From positions 1 through 28,241 of IMG/VR virus record IMGVR_UViG_3300025168_000482: a DNA stretch of 28,241 nt; one strand, given 5' to 3'. This document shows, in pieces, positions 1 to 8,126 of this stretch. The position numbers and the translations under genes were made by a program. The notes under the pieces are model-generated. The model had not been told where the DNA came from. It ran no database searches and was given only the letters and a program-made list of their open reading frames with translations. Every line of letters starts with the position of its first letter. Positions within the stretch are counted from its first letter, which is position 1. The DNA is from a virus.

Positions 1-293
1 ATAAATTTAGAAAAGAATTTTTTGACTTAAGAGATAAGTTAGAAAGCGCAAAACAAAAAAGCGAAAGAGCAGATAAAGAACTTGATGCAAACTCAAGAGG
101 TATTAAAGATGTTCAAAAAAATATTGACAAATTAAATAAAAAGGTATCTCCACAGCTTAAACAAGCAAAGAAAAATATTACAACTTTTGACAAGCTTATT
201 GCTCAAGCAGAAAAAACAGCGCAAGAGTTAGGTGTAAAAATACCTACTGCCTCTTTTTCTAAAATGAGAGATAGGCTTCGTAAGTTTATTTAA
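1..293 (+). CDS. C-terminal part of coiled-coil structural protein split by the window ends
   Basis: The frame is open from base 3 to the TAA at 291-293 and has no start here. It encodes about 96 residues rich in Lys, Glu, Asp and Gln with heptad-like leucines, so an extended coiled coil is likely. The last base of the window plus bases 1-2 form GAT, which joins this frame exactly to the open frame beginning at 28040, giving a 164-residue protein. The C-terminal segment AQELGVKIPTASFSKM resembles AKDLGVDLPNTFKNKI of the protein at 27496-27855, so the two look like paralogues. It lies between the protease and capsid genes, which suggests a role in head assembly, but I do not know its function. 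Confidence 0.75.
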   Translation, partial: KFRKEFFDLRDKLESAKQKSERADKELDANSRGIKDVQKNIDKLNKKVSPQLKQAKKNITTFDKLIAQAEKTAQELGVKIPTASFSKMRDRLRKFI

Positions 294-316
294 AAATGCA
301 AAATTAATTTTTAACA

Positions 317-330
317 CTTATATATTAATA
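317..330 (+). promoter_or_regulatory. Late promoter-like 14-mer, copy 1 (CTTATATATTAATA)
   Basis: This is one of five matches to YTTATATATTAATA, all placed just before structural gene units. The final A is the A of the ATG at 330, so if the TATATAT core acts as a -10 element the transcript would begin at or near the start codon. The function is inferred from recurrence and position. Confidence 0.55.
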
Positions 331-938
331 TGAATACAAATGATATGATATCAAAAATCAAGGAAGTTGTAGGTTTATCTGAGGAAGTTAAACTAGAACA
401 ACAAACTTTAGAAAACGGAACTGTTTTAGAGGCTGATTCTTTTGAAGCTGGTAAAGAAATTTTTATTGTTACAGAAGATGAAAAAGTAGCTGTACCAGTA
501 CCAGTTGGCGAATACCAAATGGAAGACGGGCGTATTTTAGTAGTAGCTGAAGAGGGTATTATCTCTGAGGTTAAAGAAGCTGGAGAAGAACAAGTAGAAG
601 AGGTAGAAGCCGAAGAGGAAGAGAAAAAAGAAATGGCTTATGCAACTAAAGAAGAACTTGCTGAGGTTAAAGAAATGATTGAAGAAATCAAAGCAATGTT
701 AGAGCCTAAAGAAGATTTAAGCTCTGAGGATTTAGGGAATCTTATTACAGAAGAACTTTCTAAGCACGAATTAAACGAAGTACCACAAGAAGTACAAGAA
801 GAATTGAATGAGCCTTCCGCTGAGCCTATTATGGCAAACCCAGAAGCTGGCTCAACAAACAAATCAAGTTTGAAGTTTGCACAAAACCGCAGACCTTCAA
901 CTTTTGATAGAGTATTAAATAAAATAATTAACAACTAA
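330..938 (+). CDS. Acidic scaffold-like capsid assembly protein
   Basis: This 202-residue protein is strongly acidic. An N-terminal part (about residues 20-80) has repeated beta-strand-like phrases such as GTVLEADSFEAG and VGEYQMEDGRILVV. A Glu/Lys-rich helical stretch (about 84-125) is probably coiled coil, and the tail is basic (QNRRPSTFDRVLNKI). Acidic coiled-coil proteins placed directly before the capsid gene are typically scaffolds, and similar proteins occur before the capsid gene in Bacteroidota phages. A later in-frame ATG at 345 is possible, but the late 14-mer abuts the ATG at 330 just as it abuts the starts at 2585 and 26332. It is 11 bp upstream of the capsid gene. Scaffold function is inferred from position and composition. 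Confidence 0.65.
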   Translation: MNTNDMISKIKEVVGLSEEVKLEQQTLENGTVLEADSFEAGKEIFIVTEDEKVAVPVPVGEYQMEDGRILVVAEEGIISEVKEAGEEQVEEVEAEEEEKKEMAYATKEELAEVKEMIEEIKAMLEPKEDLSSEDLGNLITEELSKHELNEVPQEVQEELNEPSAEPIMANPEAGSTNKSSLKFAQNRRPSTFDRVLNKIINN

Positions 939-949
939 AATTAAATTAA

Positions 950-1882
950 ATGGCTAATCCAACGATTACAAACTCTAGTTATGCTGGAGAATTTGCTGGC
1001 AAGTACTTAGGTGCTGCCTTATTATCTGCTTCAACATTAGATGCTGGAGCTGTAACAATCTTGCCTAACATCAAGTATAAAGCTGCTATGAAAGTAGGTG
1101 CTTTTTCAAACTTAGTACGTTCTGCTGATTGTGATTTTGATGCTACTACTTCCGGTCTTACATTGACTGAGAAAGTATTAACACCAACTGAATTACAAGT
1201 TAACCTTCAAATCTGTAAAAAAGAATTACACGCAGATTGGGAAGCTGCTCAAATGGGCTTTAGTGCTTTTGATGAGCTGCCACCTTTATTCTCTGACTAT
1301 GTTATTTCAAGAGTAGCTGCTGAGGTAGCAAACGCAACTGAAAGCTCTATCTGGAGTGGTGCTGCTGGAGAAGGTTCTTTTGATGGATTCTTACAAGTAG
1401 GTTTAGCTGATGCAGATGTAAACGATATTACTGCCGTAGCTATTACGTCTGCGAATGTTATTGCTCAAATGGGTGCTGTGATAGATAAAGCAGTTGCTAA
1501 CGCACCAGCTATTTTAGGTAAAGAAGATTTAACGCTTTACGTTTCAACTAACGTAGCACAAGCTTATATTAGAGCTTTAGGTGGATTTGCTGCAACTATT
1601 GGCGGAGCTGGTACAGACAACAAAGGTACACAGTGGTACAATGGTGGTGCTTTATCTTTTGAAGGTGTTAACATCTTTGTAGCAAAAGGATTCGGAAGTA
1701 ATAAAATGCTTTTGACACCTAAGTCTAACTTATTCTTTGGTACTGGTCTATTAGATGACAGAAACGAAGTAAGAGTGATTGATATGGCCGATACTGATGG
1801 GAGCCAGAATGTTCGCGTAGTAATGCGTTACACTGCTGGAGTACAAATAGGAATTGGAAACGATATCGTATTATATTCTTAA
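950..1882 (+). CDS. Major capsid protein
   Basis: This 310-residue protein forms the head shell. It lacks Walker, nuclease or other enzyme motifs and is rich in Ala, Gly and Val with alternating helix and strand. The N-terminal arm (ITNSSYAGEFAGKYLGAALL) followed by TLDAGAVTILPNIKYK is typical of capsid proteins of Bacteroidota siphoviruses. The C-terminal part (EVRVIDMADTDGSQNVRVVM then YTAGVQIG) matches the usual last strands of HK97-type shells. It follows the acidic scaffold-like gene and is followed at once by a strong terminator, so it ends a short transcript, as expected for a highly made protein. I assign an HK97-like fold from general pattern, not from alignment. Confidence 0.85.
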   Translation: MANPTITNSSYAGEFAGKYLGAALLSASTLDAGAVTILPNIKYKAAMKVGAFSNLVRSADCDFDATTSGLTLTEKVLTPTELQVNLQICKKELHADWEAAQMGFSAFDELPPLFSDYVISRVAAEVANATESSIWSGAAGEGSFDGFLQVGLADADVNDITAVAITSANVIAQMGAVIDKAVANAPAILGKEDLTLYVSTNVAQAYIRALGGFAATIGGAGTDNKGTQWYNGGALSFEGVNIFVAKGFGSNKMLLTPKSNLFFGTGLLDDRNEVRVIDMADTDGSQNVRVVMRYTAGVQIGIGNDIVLYS

Positions 1883-1900
1883 TTACTAATTAACTGATTT

Positions 1901-1933
1901 AAAGGGGTGGGCAAAAACTGCCTACCCTTTTTT
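1901..1933 (+). terminator. Rho-independent terminator after the major capsid gene
   Basis: A 13-bp stem (1901-1913 with 1919-1931, two G-U pairs) carries the loop AAAAC and is followed by a T run through 1933. The lower stem is A/T, giving an A-stretch before and a U-tract after. It lies 19 bp after the capsid stop. Confidence 0.9.
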
Positions 1934-1952
1934 ATTTAAAACCAAAAAAAAT

Positions 1953-2489
1953 ATGGCTTGTGCAATAACAAAAGGTAGGGGGGTAGGATGTAAGACCGCC
2001 TTCGCTGGAATTAAAAATATTTACATCTTAGACTTTAGCGCTGCTGTAGCTGCTTTGGCAGACAGTAGTGGAACTGTAACACTACCAAGTAGTGGGGCTG
2101 AGTTCTTCAAGTTTGAAGTAAAAGGAGGTCAAACATCACTTGAAACAACTGTAACATCTTCTAGAGAAAATGGAACTACATTTTATGAAAGTACTTTAAA
2201 TATTACTTTTCAAGTATTAGATGTAGCGACACAAGAAGAAATCAAACTCTTAAATAGAGGTCGAGCGCACTATGTGGCTGAACTTTATCCAAATGGTGCT
2301 GGGGTAACTAAGTATTTATTAATAGGTAAAGCTAACGGAGCTGAAATTACCGGCGGAACTATTGTTACTGGCGGAGCTCCTGGGGATATGCAAGGATTTA
2401 CATTAACAGCAGTAGCAACAGAGGTAGACCCACCGTTCTTCTGTACTATTCCAGATGTATCTTCTGCAACTTCTATAGTTCCAGCTTAG
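1953..2489 (+). CDS. Probable major tail tube protein
   Basis: This 178-residue protein is mostly beta strand. It has a Cys-containing N-terminus (ACAITKGRGVGCKTAF), a central region with FEVKGGQTSLETTVTSSREN and STLNITFQVLDVATQEEIKL, and a Thr/Gly/Pro-rich C-terminus. Small beta-rich proteins with alternating Thr/Val strands that follow the capsid gene in this phage group are usually tail tube subunits. It sits alone between two terminators with no recognisable promoter, so it is probably expressed by readthrough from the capsid transcript or from a promoter inside that gene. It could instead be another head or neck structural protein. The tail tube call is by pattern and context. Confidence 0.55.
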   Translation: MACAITKGRGVGCKTAFAGIKNIYILDFSAAVAALADSSGTVTLPSSGAEFFKFEVKGGQTSLETTVTSSRENGTTFYESTLNITFQVLDVATQEEIKLLNRGRAHYVAELYPNGAGVTKYLLIGKANGAEITGGTIVTGGAPGDMQGFTLTAVATEVDPPFFCTIPDVSSATSIVPA

Positions 2490-2511
2490 TAGATTATTTA
2501 TATTTAAAATT

Positions 2512-2539
2512 AGCCTTTCCTTTTGGGAGGGCTTTTTTT
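2512..2539 (+). terminator. Rho-independent terminator after the tail tube-like gene
   Basis: A 9-bp stem (AGCCTTTCC at 2512-2520 with GGGAGGGCT at 2525-2533, two G-U pairs) has a TTTT loop and is followed by seven T (2533-2539). It isolates the tail tube-like gene from the next late promoter-like site. Confidence 0.88.
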
Positions 2540-2571
2540 ATTTATATACAATACAAAATATTTTAGTTTTG

Positions 2572-2585
2572 TTTATATATTAGTA
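2572..2585 (+). promoter_or_regulatory. Late promoter-like 14-mer, copy 2 (TTTATATATTAGTA)
   Basis: It has one difference from the consensus. The final A is the A of the ATG at 2585. It directly follows a terminator, so the next gene needs a new promoter here, which strengthens the promoter reading of the motif. Confidence 0.62.
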
Positions 2586-2935
2586 TGAAGTTAATAGGAA
2601 CAAACGGAGATAAAACCTTTAAGGTCATACCAAGGCAATTTATTAATGGCGCTATAACCGTAAATCTAACAAGCGAAAGCACTGGAGCGGTAATAACTAA
2701 AACCCCCACAGCTTCAACGGATGTTAATTATATGTCTTTTACTGTTGCTTTTGGTACTCTAACAGAGGCAGACTTTTACACGCTTGAAATTAAAAACGGA
2801 ACTTCTGTTATATATAAAGACAGAGTATTTTGTACTAACCAGGCAATAAACCAAGTAAATAACGATTACTACTCTGTAAATGATGGAGAATATACCACAG
2901 AGAATAGTTTTGATAACGATTATATTATAATATGA
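2585..2935 (+). CDS. Small beta-rich structural protein of unknown function
   Basis: This protein has 116 residues with no recognised catalytic motif. Alternating hydrophobic and Thr/Ser residues (TFKVIPRQFINGAITVNLTS, MSFTVAFGTLTEADFYTLEI) suggest a single beta-sandwich of Ig-like type. An acidic, Asn/Tyr-rich tail (about residues 90-116) is probably disordered. It is the first gene of the portal unit and its stop overlaps the portal start (ATGA, 2932-2935), so the two are translationally coupled. It may be a head decoration or connector accessory protein. No firm function. Confidence 0.7.
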   Translation: MKLIGTNGDKTFKVIPRQFINGAITVNLTSESTGAVITKTPTASTDVNYMSFTVAFGTLTEADFYTLEIKNGTSVIYKDRVFCTNQAINQVNNDYYSVNDGEYTTENSFDNDYIII

Positions 2936-4752
2936 ACGATTTAAGAATAGTAAATTTAAGCACCTACACAAGCCCCCAAATTGTTGAGAAATCTAACAAA
3001 CAATGGGTAGCCTATGGAAGTGATAATAACTACTTTCAATACCTTATTGACCGCTATAACGGTAGCCCAACAAATAACGCTATTATAAACGGCGTGAGTC
3101 AAATGATTTACGGTAAAGGCTTAGATGCTTTAGACTCAAACAGAAAGCCAGAGGCTTACGCTAAGATGGTTTCTTTGTTTCATAAGGATTGTGTTAGAAA
3201 ACTATGTTATGACCTTAAACTTATGGGTCAGTGCGCTATACAAGTTATTTACTCAAAAGACAGAAAGACTATTGCGCAAGTTGCTCATATACCAGTAGAA
3301 AATTTAAGAGCTGAGAAGTGCAACGAAAAAGGGGAGATAGAAGGCTATTTTTATAGTGATGATTGGACAAATGTAAAACCAAGAACAGAACTAAAAAGAA
3401 TTCCCTCCTTTGGTTCTAGTAATGAAAATATAGAAATTATTTACGTTAAGCCTTACAGAGCTGGATATAAGTATTATTCAAGTCCAGACTATCAAGGTGG
3501 TTTACAATACGCAGAGTTAGAAGAAGAAATAAGCAACTATCATCTAAATAATATACTAAACGGATTAGCGCCAAGTATGTTAATTAACTTTAACAACGGA
3601 ACTCCAAACGCTGAAGAACGTCAAGCCTTAGAGAATAGAATTTACTCTAAGTTTAGCGGTTCTAGTAACGCTGGTAAATTTATATTAGCTTTTAATGATA
3701 ACTCAGAGAGTCAAGCAACAATTGAACCTATACAGTTAAGTGATGCGCATAACCAATACCAATTCTTAAGCGATGAAAGTGGTAAAAAAATAATGGTAGC
3801 ACACAGAGTTGTAAGCCCAATGCTTTTAGGTATTAAAGACAGCAGCGGATTAGGTAATAACGCAGAAGAATTAAAGACCGCATCTATATTAATGGATAAC
3901 ACAGTTGTTAGGCCATTTCAGCACCTTTTAATAGATGCCTTTGACTCTATACTAGCTTTTAATAATATCTCTTTAAAACTATACTTTAAGACCTTACAAC
4001 CGCTTGAATTTACAGACTTAGAAAATGTTGAAGATGATGAAACAAGGGAAGAAGAAACGGGAGTAAAATTAGCTAAAGAATTACCAGAGGGTTTAGGTAG
4101 TGATATTGCAGATGCCTTAATAGACCTAGGACAAGACGAATCAGAGCTTTTAAGCGACTTTGATGTAATAGATGAACGAGAAGTAGACTATGACGAAGAA
4201 AGCGGCTTAGACGAGGTTATAACGGACTTAAACAAACCTAAAGAAAAAAGCACCTTATCTAAAATATGGGAGTTTGTAAGTACTGGAAGCGCTAAACCTT
4301 ATAGGGAAAGCGAACAAGATGGTACTAGTAAACAAACGGATGAAAAAGGAAATGAATTTTTAGTACGATATAAGTACAGCCCAGAAAGATACAGCGCAAA
4401 CTCAAGACCGTTTTGTAAAAAAATGGTAGATGCTAAAAAGGTTTACAGAAAAGAAGATATTATAGCAATGGATAAAAAGGTTGTAAACGCTGGCTTTGGT
4501 AAAGGTGGGTCTAATACTTACTCAATATGGCTTTATAAAGGCGGTGCAAGATGTCAACATAAATGGCTGCGTAAAACTTTTGTCCGTAAAGAAGGTGGCA
4601 AAGGTTTAGGGGATGCAATAACAACAACAAAAGCAAGGTCAAGAGGTTTTAAGCCAGAGGCAAACGCACAGAAAGTACCGGTAGCCCCTAAAGATATGAA
4701 GTATAAAGGTTATACCGCTGAATATTGGAATAAAATAGGATTTAAGAATTAA
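2932..4752 (+). CDS. Portal protein with C-terminal cysteine domain
   Basis: This 606-residue protein forms the dodecameric DNA gate at the head vertex. Residues 1 to about 370 have the portal layout: an N-terminal helix region with YGSDNNYFQYLIDRYNGS, then NNAIINGVSQMIYGKGL, a stem region with SQATIEPIQLSDAHNQYQFL, and a late helix with GLGNNAEELKTASILM. An acidic linker (about 370-440) leads to a separate domain at about 479-552, beginning RYKYSPERYSANSRPFCKKM and containing GGARCQHKW, with Cys495, Cys541 and His543 as possible metal ligands. That domain is commonly attached to portals of Bacteroidota phages. It may replace a separate minor head protein, since none is seen nearby, but that is inference. 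Confidence 0.85.
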   Translation: MNDLRIVNLSTYTSPQIVEKSNKQWVAYGSDNNYFQYLIDRYNGSPTNNAIINGVSQMIYGKGLDALDSNRKPEAYAKMVSLFHKDCVRKLCYDLKLMGQCAIQVIYSKDRKTIAQVAHIPVENLRAEKCNEKGEIEGYFYSDDWTNVKPRTELKRIPSFGSSNENIEIIYVKPYRAGYKYYSSPDYQGGLQYAELEEEISNYHLNNILNGLAPSMLINFNNGTPNAEERQALENRIYSKFSGSSNAGKFILAFNDNSESQATIEPIQLSDAHNQYQFLSDESGKKIMVAHRVVSPMLLGIKDSSGLGNNAEELKTASILMDNTVVRPFQHLLIDAFDSILAFNNISLKLYFKTLQPLEFTDLENVEDDETREEETGVKLAKELPEGLGSDIADALIDLGQDESELLSDFDVIDEREVDYDEESGLDEVITDLNKPKEKSTLSKIWEFVSTGSAKPYRESEQDGTSKQTDEKGNEFLVRYKYSPERYSANSRPFCKKMVDAKKVYRKEDIIAMDKKVVNAGFGKGGSNTYSIWLYKGGARCQHKWLRKTFVRKEGGKGLGDAITTTKARSRGFKPEANAQKVPVAPKDMKYKGYTAEYWNKIGFKN

Positions 4753-4753
4753 T

Positions 4754-5269
4754 ATGGCAACAGCATTATTTATAAACAGAACGGACTTAGTTAAAAATTC
4801 TATTATTGATGGGAATGTAGATACAGATAAGTTTATACAATTTATTAAGGTAGCCCAGCAAATAGACATTCAAAACCTTTTAGGTACAGATTTATACAAC
4901 AAGATAGGAGCTGATATTGCTTCTGGTGCTGGCGGTGGTGCTGGTTTAAGCGGTAATTATTTAACGCTTGTTAATTCATACGTTCAACCTACCTTGATAT
5001 GGTTTGCACAAATGAACTATATACCGTTTGCTGCTTATCAAATTAAAAATGGCGGTGTATTTAAGCATAGCAGTGAAACAGCACAAAACGTAGATAAAAA
5101 CGAAGTTGATTATTTAGTAGGTAAGGCGAGAGAGTATGCAAATTACTATTCGACTAGGTTAGTAGATTATTTAATATTTAACGATAATTTATTTCCAGAG
5201 TATAACTCAAATAGTGATGAAGATATTAGCCCAGATACAGATACAACTTTTAAAGGCTGGGTCTTATGA
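4754..5269 (+). CDS. Head-tail connector (adaptor) protein, DUF6712-like
   Basis: This 171-residue mostly helical protein follows the portal by one base. The segments LFINRTDLVKNSIIDGNVDT, IQFIKVAQQIDIQNLLGTDL and the later KHSSETAQNVDKNEVDYLV match a family I know from Bacteroidota phages, including crAss-like phages, placed right after the portal. Its helix bundle and position fit an adaptor that binds under the portal. The acidic last 25 residues look flexible. Its stop overlaps the start of a microprotein (ATGA). Family recognition is from memory of the motif, and function is inferred from that and from position. Confidence 0.7.
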   Translation: MATALFINRTDLVKNSIIDGNVDTDKFIQFIKVAQQIDIQNLLGTDLYNKIGADIASGAGGGAGLSGNYLTLVNSYVQPTLIWFAQMNYIPFAAYQIKNGGVFKHSSETAQNVDKNEVDYLVGKAREYANYYSTRLVDYLIFNDNLFPEYNSNSDEDISPDTDTTFKGWVL

Positions 5270-5370
5270 AGTATAAAGTAAAAGAAACTAATCTCATTAA
5301 GCTAAAAAAATATATTGATGAGTCATTAAAGGAAGAATTAAATAAAAAAAATAAAAAATTAAAACTATGA
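5266..5370 (+). CDS. Lysine-rich 34-residue microprotein
   Basis: A 34-residue frame starts at an ATGA overlap with the connector gene and ends at an ATGA overlap with the next gene, so it is embedded in a chain of coupled starts and stops. It is very basic, with a Lys/Asn-rich C-terminus (EELNKKNKKLKL), and helical. It has no recognised family. The tight coupling on both sides is the main evidence that it is translated. Confidence 0.5.
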   Translation: MKYKVKETNLIKLKKYIDESLKEELNKKNKKLKL

Positions 5371-5540
5371 GCTGGGGAAAAATATATAACACTACTTACT
5401 GGGGATTACCAGAAGAAGATGGCTGGGGAAGTGTTTATTATGATGATGCTAACCCAAGCCCCACACCTTTCTTTGAGGTTTTAGCAGAAAATGGAGATTT
5501 TTTACTTACAGAACAAAACATAAATATAACTTTAGAATAA
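5367..5540 (+). CDS. Small WG-containing protein of the tail fibre cassette
   Basis: This 57-residue protein begins MSWGKIYNTTYWGLPEEDGW, with repeated Trp-Gly pairs followed by a Tyr/Asp-rich stretch, a short Pro-rich hinge (NPSPTPFFEVL) and a hydrophilic tail. Similar short WG proteins stand before fibre genes in flavobacterial phages. It overlaps the preceding stop by four bases and ends 11 bp before the S74 fibre gene. It may be a small fibre or neck component. Function unknown. Confidence 0.6.
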   Translation: MSWGKIYNTTYWGLPEEDGWGSVYYDDANPSPTPFFEVLAENGDFLLTEQNINITLE

Positions 5541-5551
5541 AATAAAAAATT

Positions 5552-6592
5552 ATGGCAAATAAAAAATTTAGTGAATTTACAGTAAAAACCTCGACTTCTG
5601 ATGTAGACTTCGTTGTAGGTTATGACGGAACAGACAATGTTAGAATAACACCAGCTAACTTAACCGGTGGTGGTGGTGCATCAAGTTTAAATGGTCTTAC
5701 TGATTGTTTAGTAGATACCAATAGTTTATATGTTGGAGAAGTACCAAGCGGCTTAAGTGGTAATCCTCAAGCAAATACTATACTAGGAATAGATGCTGGT
5801 AAAGATTTAACAACTGGAAATACAAATATTTTAGTAGGTGGTATAGCTGGTCAAAATATTACAACTGGAGCTGGTAATGTAGTTGTTGGATATGAGGCTG
5901 CAAACAACTTAACAAGTGGGCAAGATAATGTTTGTGTAGGTAAAGCAGCCTTTAGAAATACTACTATTGGATTTTTCAATACCGCTATAGGATATGATGC
6001 TTTAAGAGGTGGTGGTAATAAAAATCATAATACAGCAGTTGGGTTTGGTTCTGGAGCTGGAGTTACTACGGGTGCCGAAAATACTTTATTAGGGAGTCTA
6101 GCTGGGAATACTATTACTACTGGTGCAAATAATTTAGTAGTAGGTTATAACGCTCAAGCAACTTCAGTTACTGCTACAAACGAAATAACTTTAGGTAATT
6201 CAAGTATTTCAACTTTGCGTTGCTCTGTACAATCTATTACTTCTTTGTCGGATAAAAGAGATAAATCAGAAATAAAAAATTTAGAATATGGACTTGATTT
6301 TATTAGTAGTTTAAAACCAAGAGAATTTGTTTGGAATAATAGAGTTGAAACAATAACTACCACTGATGAGGAAGGTAAAGAAATTAAAGAAGAGTTTTAT
6401 TCTTCTAATAAAGGTAAAAAAGACTTTGGTTTTATAGCTCAAGAGGTTAAGGAGTTAGACAACGATACTTTAAGATTGGTTTATGACGAAAACCCAGAGA
6501 AATTAGAGTTAAGCTATGGGAAGTTGGTACCAATTTTAGTTAAAGCAATACAAGAGTTGAAAGCAGAGGTAGATTCACTAAAAAAAGTGTAA
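5552..6592 (+). CDS. Tail fibre/spike with C-terminal S74 self-cleaving chaperone
   Basis: This 346-residue protein has three parts. The N-terminus (1-45) begins MANKKFSEFTVKTSTSDVDF and probably attaches to the virion. The middle (about 70-215) is a series of degenerate repeats of the form TTGxxNxxVGxxAG, as in trimeric beta-roll or left-handed helix fibres. The C-terminus (about 225-346) is an intramolecular chaperone of the peptidase S74 family, with SLSDKRDKSEIKNLEYGLDF, FGFIAQEV and a final helix LVPILVKAIQELKAEV. The Ser233-Asp-x-Arg-x-Lys238 motif fits the self-cleavage site, so the mature fibre probably ends near residue 232. It acts in host surface binding. Neighbouring genes are also fibre-related. 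Confidence 0.88.
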   Translation: MANKKFSEFTVKTSTSDVDFVVGYDGTDNVRITPANLTGGGGASSLNGLTDCLVDTNSLYVGEVPSGLSGNPQANTILGIDAGKDLTTGNTNILVGGIAGQNITTGAGNVVVGYEAANNLTSGQDNVCVGKAAFRNTTIGFFNTAIGYDALRGGGNKNHNTAVGFGSGAGVTTGAENTLLGSLAGNTITTGANNLVVGYNAQATSVTATNEITLGNSSISTLRCSVQSITSLSDKRDKSEIKNLEYGLDFISSLKPREFVWNNRVETITTTDEEGKEIKEEFYSSNKGKKDFGFIAQEVKELDNDTLRLVYDENPEKLELSYGKLVPILVKAIQELKAEVDSLKKV

Positions 6593-6619
6593 ATACATCT
6601 ATAAAACAAAGAGTAAATT

Positions 6620-7783
6620 ATGCAAGACCCTATATTAGCTTTAATACCTAGTGGCTACAAAGCTCCTAAGCTTTACTCAATACTTCCTAGCAATGGGGGT
6701 GGGGATTTTACGTTAAATAGAGACACCGTAGGCACAAGAGTTCGAAAAGATGGGCTTTTAGAGACCCTTTCGGCTGATGTTCCGCGTTTAGATTGGTTAA
6801 ACAGTGATTGTCCTAACTTAATTTTAGAAACAGACAGAACTAACTTAACTACATATAACCAAGATTTAACAAACGCAGATTGGATTAAATCTAATAGCCC
6901 AACGGTTACAGCTAATCAAATTGTAAGCCCTACTGGAGAGTATAGCGCAGATAAAATTGTTTTTGGGACTGGCGTTTCATTAATTACAAATAATGCAACT
7001 GTTGTAAATAGCCAAAGTTATGCTTTATCAATTTATTTAAAAGGAGAAGAGGGCGGAGAGCAAGTGCAAATTGATTTTAAAAACAGCTCATCACAAGGCG
7101 TATCTGGAACTTTATTTACTCTTACTAATCAATGGCAAAGATATTCGGTTGTATTAACATCAAATCAAACATCTTTAGGGTTACAGTTAAGAACACCAAG
7201 CCTTACAGAAACTAAAACTATATACGCTTGGGGCGCTCAACTAGAATTAGGCGGTTATGTATCAAGCTGTATTAAAACAGAAGCTACTACGGTGACAAGG
7301 TTAAAAGATTCTATTATTACATCGTCTACTAGTTTATTTAATTCTAAAGAAAGTACATTTTTTGTTCAAATGGCTTCTTTTTTAAATACTCAAGCAAATA
7401 ATAACGGTATCGAATTGTCTGGTAATAGCGGTCAAGATAGAATTACTATACAATTTGATACTGCAAACAATCAAATAAGATGTGACGTTAGAGTGGCAAC
7501 CTCAGTTCAAGCAATAATAACAACTCAAAGTTTTGATGTTACTAATTTTAATAAAATAGCTATAACATATAAGTTTAATGAAGTTAAGTTTTATGTAAAC
7601 GGTCAACTAATTGGTACAGACACAAGTGTTAATTTATTTGCTCCAGGTGCTTTAACTCAAGTTAGAAGTACAATTGCGGATATAGCTAGCACACCATTTT
7701 TTTTACAAGCTAAAATAAAAGATTTAAGGGTTTACAACGAGGCTTTAACACAGTCCGAATCAATAAAACTTACAACAATATAA
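6620..7783 (+). CDS. Tail fibre/adhesin with lectin-like (LamG/concanavalin-type) domain
   Basis: This protein has 387 residues. The N-terminal 75 residues (YSILPSNGGGDFTLNRDTVG, RVRKDGLLETLS, CPNLILE) form a short motif common in fibre proteins of Bacteroidota phages. The central part (about 80-215) resembles a carbohydrate-binding beta-sandwich (SADKIVFG, YALSIYLKGEEGGEQVQIDF, WGAQLELGGYVSS). The C-terminal part (about 235-385) is a LamG-like fold (ESTFFVQMASFLN, FNKIAITYKFNEVKFYVNG, IKDLRVYNEALTQSE). It probably binds host surface glycans. There is no catalytic signature, and family calls are from motif pattern only. Confidence 0.75.
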   Translation: MQDPILALIPSGYKAPKLYSILPSNGGGDFTLNRDTVGTRVRKDGLLETLSADVPRLDWLNSDCPNLILETDRTNLTTYNQDLTNADWIKSNSPTVTANQIVSPTGEYSADKIVFGTGVSLITNNATVVNSQSYALSIYLKGEEGGEQVQIDFKNSSSQGVSGTLFTLTNQWQRYSVVLTSNQTSLGLQLRTPSLTETKTIYAWGAQLELGGYVSSCIKTEATTVTRLKDSIITSSTSLFNSKESTFFVQMASFLNTQANNNGIELSGNSGQDRITIQFDTANNQIRCDVRVATSVQAIITTQSFDVTNFNKIAITYKFNEVKFYVNGQLIGTDTSVNLFAPGALTQVRSTIADIASTPFFLQAKIKDLRVYNEALTQSESIKLTTI

Positions 7784-7793
7784 AAAAATATTT

Positions 7794-8126
7794 ATGAAAA
7801 TTGGTAAGTACGAATTTAAAGATAAAGAGACAGCTGAAAACAAAATAAAAGGATTAGGCACATTAATAGACGAAAACGGAAATGAATATCCTACACACCC
7901 TCATACTATTGTAAAGCTAGGGCGTATCACATTAGAAAAAGCTGAGTACGACGAACAAGGAAAAGAGATAAAAGCGGCTGTTTTAAGCGATAAATATCAT
8001 TTAGATGTGTTATTTAAAGGTATTGATAATCATCCTTACGGTTGGAAGTCAAGTGCTGTAGGTAATATAGATAATAACGGAGTTCACTCTTTTTATGGAG
8101 TTAACTATTCAATACATAAATTCTAA
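7794..8126 (+). CDS. Fibre-associated conserved protein of unknown function
   Basis: This 110-residue protein contains ENGNEYPTHPHTIVKLGRIT, LSDKYHLDVLFKGIDNHPYG and a C-terminal GNIDNNGVHSFYGVNY. Small proteins of this kind follow the fibre genes in flavobacterial phages, so it may be a fibre tip, chaperone or baseplate accessory. It is 10 bp after the adhesin, and its stop overlaps the start of the next microprotein (TAATG). It has no signal peptide or membrane segment. Confidence 0.65.
   Translation: MKIGKYEFKDKETAENKIKGLGTLIDENGNEYPTHPHTIVKLGRITLEKAEYDEQGKEIKAAVLSDKYHLDVLFKGIDNHPYGWKSSAVGNIDNNGVHSFYGVNYSIHKF

Noticed and set aside
5815-6195. Repeats in the S74 fibre gene as a diversity-generating or recombination repeat array
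   Set aside because: The repeats are degenerate at the DNA level and reflect the protein fold. No reverse transcriptase or template repeat is present.
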